The notes under the pieces were generated by a model. That model was not told the DNA's origin, searched no databases, and saw only the letters and a list, made by a program, of their open reading frames with translations. A stretch of 8,328 nucleotides of DNA from CAZWZG01 sp964638245 (GTDB taxonomy: Bacteria > Pseudomonadota > Alphaproteobacteria > Rhodobacterales > Rhodobacteraceae). The position numbers and the translations under genes are program-made. The number at the start of each line of letters is the position of its first letter. The stretch's first letter is position 1. The stretch is taken from NCBI GenBank assembly GCA_964638245.1, contig CAZWZG010000139.1:1-8328 (forward strand), in the 5' to 3' direction. Shown here piece after piece: positions 1-7,039 of this stretch.

Positions 1-119
1 AGGATGTGTTCCGGCGTGACTTGGGTAATCTGGCCGATGCATACACCGAAGTTGCGCGGCGGCTTGGGGTCTTGCCGGCGAATGCAGCTGGAATGACCAA
101 GCCGACATTGATCAACTGA
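1..119 (+). CDS. purC: PurC (SAICAR synthetase), 3' end only
   Basis: The window opens inside this gene; reading from base 3 gives the last 38 residues and a TGA at 117-119. PurC (phosphoribosylaminoimidazole-succinocarboxamide synthase) joins aspartate to CAIR using ATP in cytoplasmic de novo purine synthesis. The visible tail carries the segment DAYTEVARRLGV, which matches the C-terminal helix conserved in PurC (YxEVARRLG), and ends TKPTLIN, a tail I associate with alphaproteobacterial PurC. The catalytic and ATP-grasp-like core lies upstream, outside the window. The identification is supported by purS following 77 bases downstream, a purC-purS order common in Alphaproteobacteria. Only the C-terminus is seen, so integrity of the rest cannot be judged. 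Confidence 0.88.
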   Translation, partial: DVFRRDLGNLADAYTEVARRLGVLPANAAGMTKPTLIN

Positions 120-124
120 AGACA

Positions 125-159
125 CCGGGGGGCCAGCCCCCCGACCCCCCGGGATATTT
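125..159 (+). repeat. GC-rich palindrome with ATATTT tail between purC and purS
   Basis: Six G (127-132), the loop CCAG, then six C (137-142) form a perfect 6-bp G/C stem. A second C6 run (145-150) leads into CCCGGG (148-153) and ATATTT (154-159). The first G6 could pair with either C6 run, so two alternative hairpins are possible. From general familiarity with Rhodobacteraceae genomes, this pattern resembles a family of abundant intergenic palindromes found just after stop codons; this is recollection, not a search. It lies 7 bases after the purC stop and could act as an mRNA-stabilising or attenuating structure that tunes purS-ADH-purQ expression relative to purC. It lacks the U-run of a standard intrinsic terminator. 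Confidence 0.6.
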
Positions 160-196
160 GCGGGCCTTTGGAGGGGGATTTGAGAAGGGGGCAGGC

Positions 197-430
197 GTGA
201 AGGCACGTGTGACGATCATGTTGAAGGACGGGGTTCTGGACCCCCAGGGGGAAGCTGTGCGCCATGCGCTGGGAACCCTAGGGTTTGAAGGGGTCTCTGG
301 TGTGCGTCAGGGCAAGGTCATCGAACTGGACCTGCCCGATGGGACAGATAAGGCGACTGTCGCCAAGATGTGCGAAGACCTTTTGGCCAATACCGTGATT
401 GAGCGCTACGACGTGGATCTCATCAGGTGA
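197..430 (+). CDS. purS: PurS, FGAM synthetase small subunit
   Basis: This encodes 77 residues starting VKARVTIMLKDGVLDPQGEA (initiator GTG, read as Met). PurS is the small subunit of phosphoribosylformylglycinamidine synthase; it bridges PurQ (glutaminase) and PurL (synthetase) so that ammonia from glutamine reaches FGAR. The N-terminal KARVTIMLKDGVLDPQGEAV and the closing NTVIERYDVDLI are family hallmarks, and the length of about 80 residues is normal. I chose GTG at 197 rather than the upstream in-frame start at 158, because family members begin at the KARV strand and the extra 13 residues (glycine- and charge-rich) look like untranslated leader. A purine run, GAGAAGGGGG (182-191), lies just upstream as a poor Shine-Dalgarno. 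The stop overlaps the next start by 4 bases (GTGA, 427-430). Confidence 0.93.
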   Translation: MKARVTIMLKDGVLDPQGEAVRHALGTLGFEGVSGVRQGKVIELDLPDGTDKATVAKMCEDLLANTVIERYDVDLIR

Positions 431-1473
431 GAGCCGCCGTTCTGAAGGCTTATCGCGCACCTCTGGACATTCAGGAGGTCCCGGACCCCGATTGCCCTTC
501 GGACGGGGTCGTTCTGGAGGTCGCAGCTTGCGGCGTATGCCGCTCGGACTGGCACGGTTGGACGGGATCGCACCCATTGGTGAAGCCGGGTCATATTCCG
601 GGGCACGAATATTGCGGAACGGTTGTTGAAACCGGGCGCGAGGCACGCTGGGCCGTGGGTGACAAGGTGATCGCGCCTTTCATTCTCGCCTGTGGGAATT
701 GCCCTGATTGCCACGCAGGCGAGCAAACGGTTTGCGCCAATCAGCGTCTGCCAGGCTTTACCGAGGCGGGCGCGTTTGCTGAATACGTGGCTGTGCCGCA
801 TGCCCATAACCTTACGCGATTGCCCGAAACGGTGTCGCCTGCACTTGCGGCGGGTCTTGGGTGCCGGGTCACCACGGCGTGGCATGCTTTGACCGGGCGC
901 GCCGCTTTGAAGGCGGGCGAATGGCTCGCGGTCCATGGCACGGGTGGGGTTGGTTTGGCGGCGGTGATCCTGGGGCGCGCATTGGGCGCACGGGTCATTG
1001 CGGTCGATATCGTCGAAGAAAAGCTGGCCCTTGCGCGCGCCTTGGGTGCTGAGGCCGCGATTGATGCGCGGACCGAAGATGCGCCATCGGCGATCCGCGA
1101 CCTCACAGGCGGCGGCGCACATGTGTCGGTCGAGGCTTTGGGCATAACCGAGACCACGAACGCGTCGCTGCGCTGCCTTCGCCCCTTGGGGCGTCATGTC
1201 CAATTGGGCTATCCTGCCGGAGAGAACGCGGTGATGTCGTTGGATATCAAGGCCATTTATGCTGGCAGCTTGGCCGTCTATGGGTCGCGCGGTATGCCGT
1301 CCTGGCGGTATCCGTCGCTTCTGGGGTTGATCGAGCGTGGGGACGTTGATTTGACACCTATGATTGGCGCAGAGATCGGACTGTCGGAGGCGTCGGACGC
1401 CTTGGCGGCCATGGATCATCCGACGCCGCCGGGTGTCGTTGTTGTTACGGATTTCAAGGAGGCGCGGCCATGA
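427..1473 (+). CDS. Zinc-dependent alcohol dehydrogenase (MDR superfamily, Zn_ADH6-like)
   Basis: This is a 348-residue medium-chain dehydrogenase of normal length. Catalytic-zinc ligands appear as C38 in CGVCRSDWH, H60-E61 in PGHEYCG, and C146 in GLGCRVTTAW. Structural-zinc cysteines are C89, C92, C95 and C103 (ACGNCPDC...VC). The Rossmann dinucleotide motif is GTGGVG at 171-176, and the acidic D194 at the end of the second strand suggests NAD(H) preference. CRSDWHGWTG resembles the Zn_ADH6-type subgroup; the substrate cannot be told from sequence. The gene starts at GTG within the purS stop and its TGA overlaps the purQ ATG, so it is embedded in the purine operon. No known purine step needs this enzyme, so it may be a passenger or have an undescribed link. 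The Shine-Dalgarno upstream of its GTG is weak, which suggests dependence on purS translation. Confidence 0.92.
   Translation: MRAAVLKAYRAPLDIQEVPDPDCPSDGVVLEVAACGVCRSDWHGWTGSHPLVKPGHIPGHEYCGTVVETGREARWAVGDKVIAPFILACGNCPDCHAGEQTVCANQRLPGFTEAGAFAEYVAVPHAHNLTRLPETVSPALAAGLGCRVTTAWHALTGRAALKAGEWLAVHGTGGVGLAAVILGRALGARVIAVDIVEEKLALARALGAEAAIDARTEDAPSAIRDLTGGGAHVSVEALGITETTNASLRCLRPLGRHVQLGYPAGENAVMSLDIKAIYAGSLAVYGSRGMPSWRYPSLLGLIERGDVDLTPMIGAEIGLSEASDALAAMDHPTPPGVVVVTDFKEARP
1456..1462 (+). promoter_or_regulatory. Strong Shine-Dalgarno for purQ inside the dehydrogenase 3' end
   Basis: AAGGAGG is fully complementary to the 3' end of 16S rRNA and sits 7 bases before the purQ ATG at 1470. It lies within the last codons of the preceding dehydrogenase gene. 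The preceding dehydrogenase and purS starts have much poorer sites, so purQ can probably initiate independently of coupling. Confidence 0.8.
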
Positions 1474-2135
1474 AGGCAGCTGTCATCGTCTTTCCCGGTT
1501 CCAATTGCGACCGCGATCTTGCCGTGGCGCTCAGCCAGTCGGGCATCGATGTCTCGATGGTCTGGCACAAGGAAACCGAGCTGCCCGATGGGATCGATCT
1601 TGTGGGTCTTCCGGGCGGCTTTTCCCATGGTGACTATTTGCGCTGCGGGGCCATCGCGGCCCGCGCGCCGATCATGAGCGCGGTGGCAGATCACGTGAAG
1701 AGAGGCGGCTATTGCCTTGGGATCTGTAACGGTTTTCAGGTGCTGATCGAGGCTGGGTTGTTGCCGGGGGCCTTGATGCGCAATGCCGGTTTGAAATTCG
1801 TATGCCGTTCGGTGCGCCTGAAGGTGCATCAGGGGTCGGAGTTCACCAGCGGGTATGGCGAAGAGCGTGAAATAAGTCTGCCCGTTGCCCATCACGATGG
1901 CAATTACACCGTAACGGATGATGATTTGGCCCGGCTGGGTGATGAGGGTCGGGTTGCCTTTCGCTACGACGAACCAGTGAATGGCTCGATTGGCGACATC
2001 GCCGGCGTTCTTTCTGCCAACAAACGGGTTCTTGGCATGATGCCACACCCCGAACGCGCCGCGGATCCCGCTCTTGGATCAAGCGATGGGCGCCCGATCT
2101 TCGACGCATTGGCGCGCGGGCTTGTTGACGCCTGA
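1470..2135 (+). CDS. purQ: PurQ, FGAM synthetase glutaminase subunit
   Basis: This encodes 221 residues, the normal size for a stand-alone PurQ. It is a class I glutamine amidotransferase that hydrolyses glutamine and passes ammonia to PurL in the FGAR to FGAM step. The N-terminus MKAAVIVFPGSNCDRD is characteristic. The oxyanion-loop segment GLPGGFSHGDYLRCG is at 46-60. The nucleophile elbow LGICNGFQ places the catalytic cysteine at C86. The triad is completed by H193 and E195 in MMPHPERA. All catalytic residues are intact. The ATG overlaps the dehydrogenase stop (ATGA, 1470-1473) behind a perfect Shine-Dalgarno. It acts in the cytoplasm with PurS, two genes upstream; PurL is not in the window. 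Confidence 0.97.
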   Translation: MKAAVIVFPGSNCDRDLAVALSQSGIDVSMVWHKETELPDGIDLVGLPGGFSHGDYLRCGAIAARAPIMSAVADHVKRGGYCLGICNGFQVLIEAGLLPGALMRNAGLKFVCRSVRLKVHQGSEFTSGYGEEREISLPVAHHDGNYTVTDDDLARLGDEGRVAFRYDEPVNGSIGDIAGVLSANKRVLGMMPHPERAADPALGSSDGRPIFDALARGLVDA

Positions 2136-2180
2136 TTGCACAGCCTTGAGCGGTGCGCTTTCGCGGGATACCTTAACCCC

Positions 2181-3953
2181 ATGAGCGACAAGCAAATTGC
2201 TGAACTGGCACCGCCTGCCAAGTCCCGCCGATCGCCGGGGCAGGTTTGGCGCGTACGTATCGTCATGCTGTGCTTCCTGACGATCGCGGTCGCCGTTGTC
2301 TGGGTGACGAACCAGCTTTTGACGGAACGCTTTACCGAAGGGACGCGCAACCGTGCTGAAGTACGGCTTGCCCTGCATTCTTCGGCGATCCAGACCGAAC
2401 TCCAGCGGACGCGCGTCGTGCCCCTTCTGTTGTCGCGCGACACGTCTTTGATCACGGCACTGACGTCGGAAGATTACTCACAATCCACCCAGCGTCTCAT
2501 TTCCTATCGCGAGGAAACCGGGCTGGGCAGTCTGCTTTTGCTCGATGCAGACGGACGCGCGGTGGCGGCGACCGATCGCCAGGAATTGGGCGCGCAGTAT
2601 CGCGCTTTGCCGTTTTTTATCAATGCGTTGCGGAGCGATGATACAGTCTTCACGACCAACGATCTTGACTCCGGGAACCGGGTGTTTGCCTATTCCAGGC
2701 GGATCGAGTTGGGCGCCGACAAGATCGGCGTGATCGTCGTTGTCGTCGACCTCTACAAGTTCGAGCGGAGCTGGGCGGGCTTCACGGATGCCGTGATCGT
2801 CACCAACAGCGAAGGCGAGATCATTCTGACGACCGAAGGCCGCTGGCGGGGACTGGAAGAGGCCGAAGCGCTCGAGCGACAGTCTGTGCCTTCCGCTATC
2901 GGACAAGCCCTGAGAGCGACGGCGGACTGGGGTATTCCGCCGGACGCCTATGTTCAGGGAGAGGCCGTGATGCGCCTTGAAACACGGATTGGATTTCAGG
3001 GTTGGAAGATGACCTCGTTCACGACCTATTCGGGCGTGCGTGAGCGGGTGAACACGTTCCTGGCACTCGAGATCATGGGATTTGCGATCCTGCTGGCGGG
3101 AATCTTTTACATGATCAGCCGGCAGGCGAATTCGCGCCTGCTCTTCTTCCAGCGGGAGTCGGCGGAGCTTCGCCAGTTGAACCAGGCCCTGCAGCGGGAA
3201 ATTGCCGAACGCGAACGGGCTGAAAAGAACCTCGAAGTGGCCGAACAGACCATCGAGCAATCCTCGAAACTGGCCGCCCTTGGCGAGATGTCGGCGGCCG
3301 TTAGTCACGAGCTGAACCAGCCTTTGGCGGCGATGAAAACGTACCTTGCCGGTGCGAAATTGCTGCTTCAGCGGCGTCGACCTGAAGAGGCGCTATCCTC
3401 GTTCGGGCGCATCGACGATCTGATCGAACGAATGGGCTCGATCACGCGCCAACTCAAGAGTTACGCGCGCAAGGGTGGCGACGCGTTTGAGCCCATAGAT
3501 GCAAGGGAATGCGTGTCCTCGGCGCTGGCAATGATGGAGCCGCAGTTTCGTCAACGCGATATCTCGATCACGCGTTCGTTGCCGCGTGAATCGGCCATGG
3601 TGATGGCGGATCGCGTCAGGCTGGAACAGGTTTTGGTGAACCTGTTGCGCAATGCCTATGAGGCCACGCTGAACCTGCCCAAGCCGGAAATCCAGATTAT
3701 GGTGTCGTCCGGCGAAGATGTCCTCGTGACAGTTCGCGACAACGGAACCGGCATCGACGACCTCGACAGTCTGTTTGAGCCTTTCTACACCACCAAGGCC
3801 CCGGGGGATGGGGTGGGACTCGGGCTTGCCATTTCCTCCAGCATCGTCAACGACCTTGGAGGACGGTTAACGGCCCGAAACGGTCGTGAGGGCGGCGCAA
3901 TTTTCGAGGCACGATTGCCGGCCCTGACCGAAACAGTTGAAGCGGCGGAGTAG
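2181..3953 (+). CDS. dctB: DctB-like membrane sensor histidine kinase
   Basis: This encodes 590 residues from ATG 2181. A TTG further upstream at 2136 would add 15 residues directly after the purQ stop, but the ATG gives the expected short cytoplasmic N-terminus. The order is: TM1 about 25-46; periplasmic double-PAS/dCache sensor about 47-292 (LLLLDADGRAVAAT, then LGAQYRALPFF); TM2 about 294-312; charged coiled coil about 320-362; HisKA with phospho-acceptor H376 in AAVSHELNQPLAAM; HATPase_c with N-box N487/N491 (VNLLRNAYEA), G1 DNGTGID (520-526), FEPFYTTK, and G2 GDGVGLGL (542-549). The HisKA region closely follows the DctB pattern (LNQPLAAMKTY, ITRQLKSYARKG). Known DctB proteins sense C4-dicarboxylates and phosphorylate DctD. 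No dct transporter is adjacent here, so the ligand is inferred. The partner regulator starts 4 bases after its stop. Confidence 0.83.
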   Translation: MSDKQIAELAPPAKSRRSPGQVWRVRIVMLCFLTIAVAVVWVTNQLLTERFTEGTRNRAEVRLALHSSAIQTELQRTRVVPLLLSRDTSLITALTSEDYSQSTQRLISYREETGLGSLLLLDADGRAVAATDRQELGAQYRALPFFINALRSDDTVFTTNDLDSGNRVFAYSRRIELGADKIGVIVVVVDLYKFERSWAGFTDAVIVTNSEGEIILTTEGRWRGLEEAEALERQSVPSAIGQALRATADWGIPPDAYVQGEAVMRLETRIGFQGWKMTSFTTYSGVRERVNTFLALEIMGFAILLAGIFYMISRQANSRLLFFQRESAELRQLNQALQREIAERERAEKNLEVAEQTIEQSSKLAALGEMSAAVSHELNQPLAAMKTYLAGAKLLLQRRRPEEALSSFGRIDDLIERMGSITRQLKSYARKGGDAFEPIDARECVSSALAMMEPQFRQRDISITRSLPRESAMVMADRVRLEQVLVNLLRNAYEATLNLPKPEIQIMVSSGEDVLVTVRDNGTGIDDLDSLFEPFYTTKAPGDGVGLGLAISSSIVNDLGGRLTARNGREGGAIFEARLPALTETVEAAE

Positions 3954-3957
3954 CCCC

Positions 3958-5286
3958 ATGGCGCAAGCAATGAAAATCGCGATCGTGGACGACGAGCAGG
4001 ATATGCGGCAGTCGATCAGCCAATGGCTGGCGCTGTCTGGCTTTGAGACGGAAACCTTTGGCAGTGCCGAGGATGCTCTGAAATCGGTCGGGGCAGATTT
4101 CCCAGGGATTGTCGTAAGTGACATCCGCATGCCCGGAATGGACGGCATGGGCTTTCTGAAGCGGCTGATGAGCGTTGATAGCGCGCTGCCAGTGATCATG
4201 ATCACGGGCCATGGGGATGTGCCGATGGCGGTCGAAGCCATGCGCGTCGGCGCGTATGACTTCCTTGAAAAGCCGTTCAACCCGGATCGCATGACGGAAC
4301 TGGCCAAGCGCGCCACGACCAACCGGCGACTGACGCTAGACAACCGTGCGCTTCGTAAAGAGCTGTCCGACGGCACCGGACTGATGAAGAAACTCATCGG
4401 CTCGTCGCCGTCCATGGAGCGTCTGCGCGAGGACATCCTTGATCTGGGGCAGGCCGATGGGCATGTTCTGATCGATGGCGAGACGGGTACGGGCAAGACG
4501 CTTGTCGCCCACGCGCTGCATGCGGTATCAGCCAAAGCTGGGCGCAAATTCGTGATCTTTTCCTGCGCAGCACATGATCCTGATACGATGGCCGAGCGCC
4601 TTTTGGGGCCGATGGAGGACGGAAAGTCACCACTGGTCGAAGAAGCCCGTGGCGGGACGCTGGTCCTGGAAGACATTGATGCTCTACCGGCGACAGCGCA
4701 GGCCAAGTTGCTCAACTGGATCAATGATCAGGGCACGCCGCCCGAAACCCGCATCATCGCGATTTCGAACCTGCAGGAGCCCGGCAAGACATGTGAAGAC
4801 GTGCTGCGCCCGGACCTGTTTTTCCGCATGGCGGGCATGAAGATCACGATCCCACCGCTCCGGGCACGCGGCGAGGATGTGTTGACCCTGTTCACTCGTT
4901 TCTCTGAGCAGTTCGCCGATGAATACGGCTGCGACACGCCGGAATTGACGGCCCAGGAAGCCGCACAATTGCTTCAGGCGCCATGGCCGGGCAACGTGCG
5001 TCAGTTGATCAATGTGGCAGAGCGGGCGATCCTGCAAAGCCGTCGCGGCACAGGGACGATTTCCTCGCTTCTGATGGCAGACAATGCCGAGGTGCAGCCC
5101 ACGATCACGACGGAAGGCAAGCCGCTCAAAGAATACGTCGAGGCGTTTGAGCGGATGCTGATCGACAACACGATGCGGCGTCATCGCGGTTCGATCGTCA
5201 ACGTCATGGAAGAGCTCAGCCTTCCGCGCCGGACCTTGAATGAGAAGATGGCGAAGTACGGTTTGCAGCGCTCGGACTATCTCTGA
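3958..5286 (+). CDS. dctD: DctD-like response regulator lacking the GAFTGA loop
   Basis: This encodes 442 residues. I chose ATG 3958 because it follows a purine-rich site (GGCGGAG, 3944-3950); ATG 3970 (MKIAIVDDE) is an alternative. The receiver domain (about 5-118) has D11/D12, phospho-acceptor D55 (VVSDIRMPG), T83 and K105 (EKPF). The AAA+ domain has Walker A GETGTGKT (174-181), a sensor I-like RIIAISN, the arginine-finger segment LRPDLFFRM, and WPGNVRQL. The C-terminal Fis-type helix-turn-helix is about 398-435 (IVNVMEELSLPRRTLNEKM). Oddities: the region between FSCAA (201-205) and GGTL is about 7 residues shorter than in NtrC and contains no GAFTGA, the loop that contacts sigma-54; and Walker B reads LVLED rather than LFLDE. 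It probably binds DNA and responds to the upstream kinase, but classical sigma-54 activation is doubtful. Confidence 0.85.
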   Translation: MAQAMKIAIVDDEQDMRQSISQWLALSGFETETFGSAEDALKSVGADFPGIVVSDIRMPGMDGMGFLKRLMSVDSALPVIMITGHGDVPMAVEAMRVGAYDFLEKPFNPDRMTELAKRATTNRRLTLDNRALRKELSDGTGLMKKLIGSSPSMERLREDILDLGQADGHVLIDGETGTGKTLVAHALHAVSAKAGRKFVIFSCAAHDPDTMAERLLGPMEDGKSPLVEEARGGTLVLEDIDALPATAQAKLLNWINDQGTPPETRIIAISNLQEPGKTCEDVLRPDLFFRMAGMKITIPPLRARGEDVLTLFTRFSEQFADEYGCDTPELTAQEAAQLLQAPWPGNVRQLINVAERAILQSRRGTGTISSLLMADNAEVQPTITTEGKPLKEYVEAFERMLIDNTMRRHRGSIVNVMEELSLPRRTLNEKMAKYGLQRSDYL

Positions 5287-5340
5287 CCTCGAACCGCCGG
5301 CGACCGGAGCTTTTGCAACAATAAGCAGGGCTGTAGTGTT

Positions 5341-5361
5341 TGCATCGGCTCACCGAATGCA
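5341..5361 (+). other. Possible stem-loop in the dctD-HAD intergenic gap
   Basis: TGCATCGG (5341-5348) can pair with CCGAATGCA (5353-5361) across a CTCA loop, giving 8 base pairs with one bulged A at 5356. It lies in the 110-base gap between the regulator gene and the HAD gene. No T-run follows, so it is not a standard terminator. It might be an mRNA structure or an operator dyad, or chance. No clear promoter was recognised in this gap. Confidence 0.25.
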
Positions 5362-5396
5362 GCAAAGCCGTCGGTGTGAAGACTTAGAGTAGTACA

Positions 5397-6053
5397 GTGA
5401 CGGACCGGCGCGGTGTTCTTTTCGATATGGATGGGCTTCTTCTGGACACGGAACGGGTGTCCATGGAGACCTTTGTCGCCTTGGTCCACCCTTATGGACT
5501 GACGGGACCGCCGGCAGAATCGTTTTTCCTGACCCTTATTGGCTCCAGCGGTGCGCAGACGGAGCGGGCGGTTGCCGAGCGCTTGCCTGACGTAGATATC
5601 ACCCAGTTGCGCAAGGACTGGCATGCGGCCTTTCTCGAGGCGATTGCAGATGACGTCCCTGTCATGGAGGGAGTGCGCGAGACGATTGAAGCGCTTGCCG
5701 CAACGGGGCGCGACATGGCCGTGGTCACCTCTACCGATACACACCATGCGCGCGAGGAATTGCGGCGTGCGGGGTTGCTGGATGCTTTTCAGGACGTCAT
5801 CGGTGGCGATGCGGTTTCTGCAAACAAACCGGACCCGGCGCCGTATCTGAAGGGCGCTTCTGTGCTCGGGCGCCAACCAGAGAATTGTGTAGCGTTCGAA
5901 GATAGCGACCGCGGTGTCACCTCTGCAGTGCGGGCAGGTTGCACCGTTTGGCAGGTGCCCGATCTTCGGCCTGCCGACGTGCCGCTTCCTGATCTTGGGC
6001 AGTCTTTGGCGAAGAGCTTGTCAGAAGCGGTCAGGGGGGCTGGATTGCTGTGA
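5397..6053 (+). CDS. HAD-family hydrolase (phosphatase / beta-phosphoglucomutase-like, subfamily IA)
   Basis: This is a 218-residue haloacid-dehalogenase-type phosphotransferase. Motif I is FDMDGLLLDTE, with nucleophile D10 and acid/base D12. Motif II is the threonine in VVTST (T111). Motif III is K144 in SANKPDPAPY. Motif IV is EDSDRG, with E168, D169 and D171 available for Mg2+. The helical cap lies between motif I and about residue 85, typical of the group containing phosphoglycolate phosphatase, beta-phosphoglucomutase and broad sugar-phosphate phosphatases; substrate cannot be assigned. GTG 5397 is forced: an in-frame TAG at 5385-5387 precedes it, and the next Met falls inside motif I. 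Its Shine-Dalgarno is weak. The TGA overlaps the next start by 4 bases, so the two genes form an operon. Confidence 0.92.
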   Translation: MTDRRGVLFDMDGLLLDTERVSMETFVALVHPYGLTGPPAESFFLTLIGSSGAQTERAVAERLPDVDITQLRKDWHAAFLEAIADDVPVMEGVRETIEALAATGRDMAVVTSTDTHHAREELRRAGLLDAFQDVIGGDAVSANKPDPAPYLKGASVLGRQPENCVAFEDSDRGVTSAVRAGCTVWQVPDLRPADVPLPDLGQSLAKSLSEAVRGAGLL

Positions 6054-6865
6054 CGCGCCTTCGCATCGTTTCTTTGAACGCTTGGGGCGGTCAGGTCTGG
6101 GATGAGTTAAAGGCGTGGATCCCTGAAGTCGGCGCGGACGTTTTGTGTCTTCAGGAAATGATCCGCGCGCCTGTCCCGTCGCCAGAGTGGTTGCGCTATG
6201 TCGATGCGAACAGGGACCTTGCGCAACGCGCCGACCTTTTTGGCGATGTTTCGGCTTTGCTTCCCGGCCACCAGGCTCAGTTTGCTGCTGCGGCGCGTGG
6301 CCCGCTGACGGATGTCGGCGGCAAGGTCCATGTCTCGGAACATGGGCTTGGGATCTGGGTTGTGGATCGGCTTGCGATTTCACAGGCGAGCGCCCGGTTT
6401 GTCCACGGCGCCTTTCGTGAAAGGGGTTGGGGCGAAGAGCCGGTGCCGCGAACAATGCAAATCGTGCGCGTTGAGCACGACGGGGCGTCCGTTCTGGTCG
6501 CTCATATGCATGGGCTCCGCGATCCGTCCGGCAAGGGTGATACACCTGCAAGACTGGCTCAGGCGCGTGCTGCCCTCGCAAATATCGAGGCTATGAAGCG
6601 GCCAAACGACAAAGTTGTCTTCATGGGGGACTTCAACATCCTGCCTGACAGCGGGTGTTTCGATATCTGGGCCGATGGCGGGTTGAGCGATCTGGTCGCA
6701 CGCTTTGGGATCGACGATACGCGGACGTCGCTTTACTCAAAGCCCTCTCGGCACGCGAACTACTGTCTCGTCAGCGAGCAGGTACAGGTTCGCGCCTTTG
6801 ACGCGCCTGCTACGCCGGTTGTTTCAGATCACAGACCCCTGATCCTTGATATCGACATCTCCTAG
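6050..6865 (+). CDS. Endonuclease/exonuclease/phosphatase-fold metal-dependent phosphoesterase
   Basis: This encodes 271 residues starting at GTG 6050 inside the stop of the HAD gene (GTGA). The EEP fold is shown by N10 in SLNAWGG, E36 in VLCLQEM (metal ligand), HMHG at 152-155, D194/N196 in FMGDFNILPD, and the closing D260-H261 in VSDHRPLILDI. All main catalytic positions of the DNase I-like/sphingomyelinase-like superfamily are present. No signal peptide is visible, so the protein should be cytoplasmic. Family members cleave phosphodiesters in nucleic acids, lipids or small molecules, and the actual substrate is not readable here. Coupling to a HAD phosphatase suggests successive phosphoester hydrolysis of a related metabolite, which is inference. 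It is followed by the long rne leader. Confidence 0.88.
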   Translation: MTRLRIVSLNAWGGQVWDELKAWIPEVGADVLCLQEMIRAPVPSPEWLRYVDANRDLAQRADLFGDVSALLPGHQAQFAAAARGPLTDVGGKVHVSEHGLGIWVVDRLAISQASARFVHGAFRERGWGEEPVPRTMQIVRVEHDGASVLVAHMHGLRDPSGKGDTPARLAQARAALANIEAMKRPNDKVVFMGDFNILPDSGCFDIWADGGLSDLVARFGIDDTRTSLYSKPSRHANYCLVSEQVQVRAFDAPATPVVSDHRPLILDIDIS

Positions 6866-6961
6866 AGAAATCGCGCTATACGTCTCTTTGGCATTGAACT
6901 TTTAGGCTTTTGACCCTTATTGTCGCACCACCGGGTCACGATTTTGACCCCATGAGTTTCG

Positions 6962-7018
6962 CTGCATGTGCCCCTGATCCAATGATCGACCGCATGCAGG
7001 CTGAATGACCGAAAGGTC
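6962..7018 (+). other. Nested stem-loop plus GNRA hairpin in the rne leader
   Basis: CTGCATGTG (6962-6970) pairs with CGCATGCAG (6991-6999), giving 9 pairs including one G-U. Inside it, GATC (6976-6979) and GATC (6984-6987) form a small apical stem around CAAT. Eight bases downstream, GACC-GAAA-GGTC (7007-7018) is a 4-bp hairpin with a GNRA tetraloop. Together they look like folded RNA rather than coding sequence. Confidence 0.5.
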
Positions 7019-7039
7019 CAAACCCACGTCTGCCGACCG

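Noticed and set aside
406..1419. A long minus-strand open frame (337 codons) opposite the alcohol dehydrogenase, with similar minus-strand frames opposite purQ, the kinase and rne.
   Set aside because: These mirror GC-rich codon structure of the real + strand genes. Their translations show no domain pattern, while the opposite strand has complete conserved motifs.
5297..5314. Possible terminator after the DctD-like gene: CCGG-CGA-CCGG followed by AGCTTTT.
   Set aside because: The stem has only 4 pairs with a 3-base loop, and the T-run is 4 long and offset, so it is too weak to call.
6852..6924. Two promoter-like pairs ahead of rne: TCGACA/TATACG and TTGAAC/TATTGT.
   Set aside because: Both have 19-base spacing and imperfect -10 hexamers. 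Neither stands out enough to annotate as a promoter without transcript data.
6952..7008. An 18-codon open frame (starting MSFAACAPDP) in the rne leader, considered as a leader peptide.
   Set aside because: There is no ribosome-binding site upstream, and no run of regulatory codons or attenuator-like coupling. A short frame of this size is expected by chance.
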